The notes beneath the pieces were generated by a model. It did not search any database and had not been told where the DNA came from. It saw only the letters and a list, made by a program, of their open reading frames with translations. Position numbers and translations under genes: made by a program. From an uncultured Duncaniella sp. (GTDB lineage Bacteria > Bacteroidota > Bacteroidia > Bacteroidales > Muribaculaceae), in contig CAJUKP010000024.1 of assembly GCA_910587165.1 (NCBI GenBank), positions 1-36,009 of the forward strand: DNA of 36,009 bases, given 5' to 3'. Below are positions 35,373-36,009 of the stretch, piece by piece (the stretch's first letter is position 1; each line of letters begins with the position of its first letter).

Positions 35373-35552
35373 GCTGAACGGTGAAAGACACATATCACCA
35401 TGTGTGTCTTTAAAAGGAAATCCGGTGTCAATCCGGAACAGTACCCGCTACTGTAAGTCCCATCACCAAGTGTTGTCGCAAAACAGCCATTGTCCCTCTC
35501 ATGGGATGAGAAGGCGCGATAACAGGGACAAGTCAGGAAGCCTGCCTTCAGC
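35373..35552 (+). promoter_or_regulatory. Cobalamin (vitamin B12) riboswitch
   Basis: The P1 stem pairs GCTGAA (35373-35378) with TTCAGC (35547-35552). A 9-bp hairpin AAAGACACA/TGTGTCTTT (35384-35411) follows. Core elements are GGAAATCCGGTG (35416-35427), AATCCGGAACAG and CCCGCTACTGT (35444-35454), ending in the B12 box AGTCAGGAAGCCTGCC (35531-35546). This is the standard adenosyl- or methylcobalamin aptamer layout. It lies 188 bases upstream of the PepSY gene on the same strand and should lower its expression when B12 is plentiful. Confidence 0.94.
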
Positions 35553-35618
35553 ATATGTTTAGCCATTTTCTCGGGAATAAGAACAGGCTGAAATAAACTG
35601 ACAGACTCGCATTTGATA

Positions 35619-35648
35619 TATAGTCGAGAGCCACTGCTCTTTGCTATA
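35619..35648 (+). repeat. Hairpin in the leader between the riboswitch and the PepSY gene
   Basis: TATAG plus GAGAGC (35619-35623, 35626-35631) pairs with GCTCTT plus CTATA (35636-35641, 35644-35648) around a CACT loop. It may belong to the riboswitch expression platform. The rest of 35553-35740 shows no gene apart from a stop-limited ATG at 35717. A TTTTTTT run lies at 35706-35712. Confidence 0.5.
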
Positions 35649-35740
35649 GACTGACTATTGCTGTCCATTGCAGTTATTTCATCATATTTCCAAACCCGGG
35701 AGGGATTTTTTTGAGTATGAATAACTGACATAGATAGGCA

Positions 35741-35992
35741 ATGATACGCAAACTTTTCTCTTCCATCCACAAGATACTTGGCATCCCTCTGTCAATTATC
35801 TTCCTGATATGGTTTCTGTCCGGTATAGCCATGATCTGGCACTCGTTTCCACGCAGGGCACAGCCACTTTCACAACAAACGCTTACAGTTACTGAACTGA
35901 GTGTTGACTCAATCTTGAACTTACTACCAGACGACAGTGCGGAGATTCATTCAATAAGTACGGGCATAAAAACGAAGCGAGCAACGGTGTGA
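35741..35992 (+). CDS. PepSY-type membrane protein, N-terminal part, frame closed early
   Basis: The 83 readable residues begin MIRKLFSSIHKILGIPLSIIFLIWFLSGIAMIWHSFPR. This is the first membrane helix (about 12-34) with the flanking basic and His residues usual in PepSY-associated membrane proteins, which are normally several hundred residues long. They are often found with TonB-dependent uptake systems for metal chelates. Control by the cobalamin riboswitch just upstream suggests a role in corrinoid uptake or handling. The frame stops at 35992. Reading the five A at 35968-35972 as six would continue it as NEASNGVNVGRWL to the window edge, so an indel is probable. The rest of the gene lies outside the window. 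Confidence 0.7.
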   Translation: MIRKLFSSIHKILGIPLSIIFLIWFLSGIAMIWHSFPRRAQPLSQQTLTVTELSVDSILNLLPDDSAEIHSISTGIKTKRATV

Positions 35993-36009
35993 ATGTCGGT
36001 CGGTGGCTT

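Overview
The window looks like a chromosome segment from a gut member of the Bacteroidales, most likely Muribaculaceae or a close relative. It has two SusC/SusD pairs, a hybrid two-component system, a protein with a type IX-secretion-like C-terminus, moderate GC content, and many promoters of the Bacteroidetes form TTTG-N19-TAnnTTTG. I see no CRISPR array, insertion sequence, rRNA or phage module. The family placement is inference.

Layout. Positions 1-53 hold the 5' half of tRNA-Cys (minus strand). Positions 178-1612 carry a MerR-type regulator and the murein transglycosylase MltG. Positions 1683-3358 carry an AraC regulator overlapping a TPR protein. Positions 3579-8472 are a SusC/SusD nutrient-uptake pair; its susC is broken by one extra C in a run of six. 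Next come a SpoU-type RNA methyltransferase, a secreted CotH-kinase/lamin-tail protein, a small outer-membrane barrel (minus), and a DPE2-type 4-alpha-glucanotransferase whose upstream region carries three copies of a 14-bp palindrome. A 54-residue rubredoxin follows at 15303-15467.

Positions 15559-21935 hold a membrane-anchored AraC regulator with a tandem GNAT acetyltransferase (minus). Divergent from these are two tandem multi-membrane proteins resembling GT-C glycosyltransferases, convergent with a GtrB-like polyprenyl-phosphate glycosyltransferase. Together they could form an envelope glycosylation locus. A patatin-like lipase follows.

Positions 23009-35029 form a compact fructan utilisation locus. 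It comprises susD and susC (minus), a hybrid two-component sensor with a periplasmic sugar-binding-protein-like sensor (minus), and, divergently, a GH32 fructosidase, an MFS sugar transporter and a PfkB fructokinase. The likely path is uptake of oligofructose by SusC/D, release of fructose in the periplasm by GH32, import by the MFS carrier and phosphorylation by the kinase, with periplasmic fructose sensed by the hybrid regulator.

The last 1 kb holds a terminator, a short remnant of a secreted protein gene, a cobalamin riboswitch with a full promoter and P1 stem, and the start of a PepSY-type membrane protein. Three reading-frame breaks, each explained by one base in a homopolymer, occur in this window. 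They could be sequencing errors or real frameshifts.
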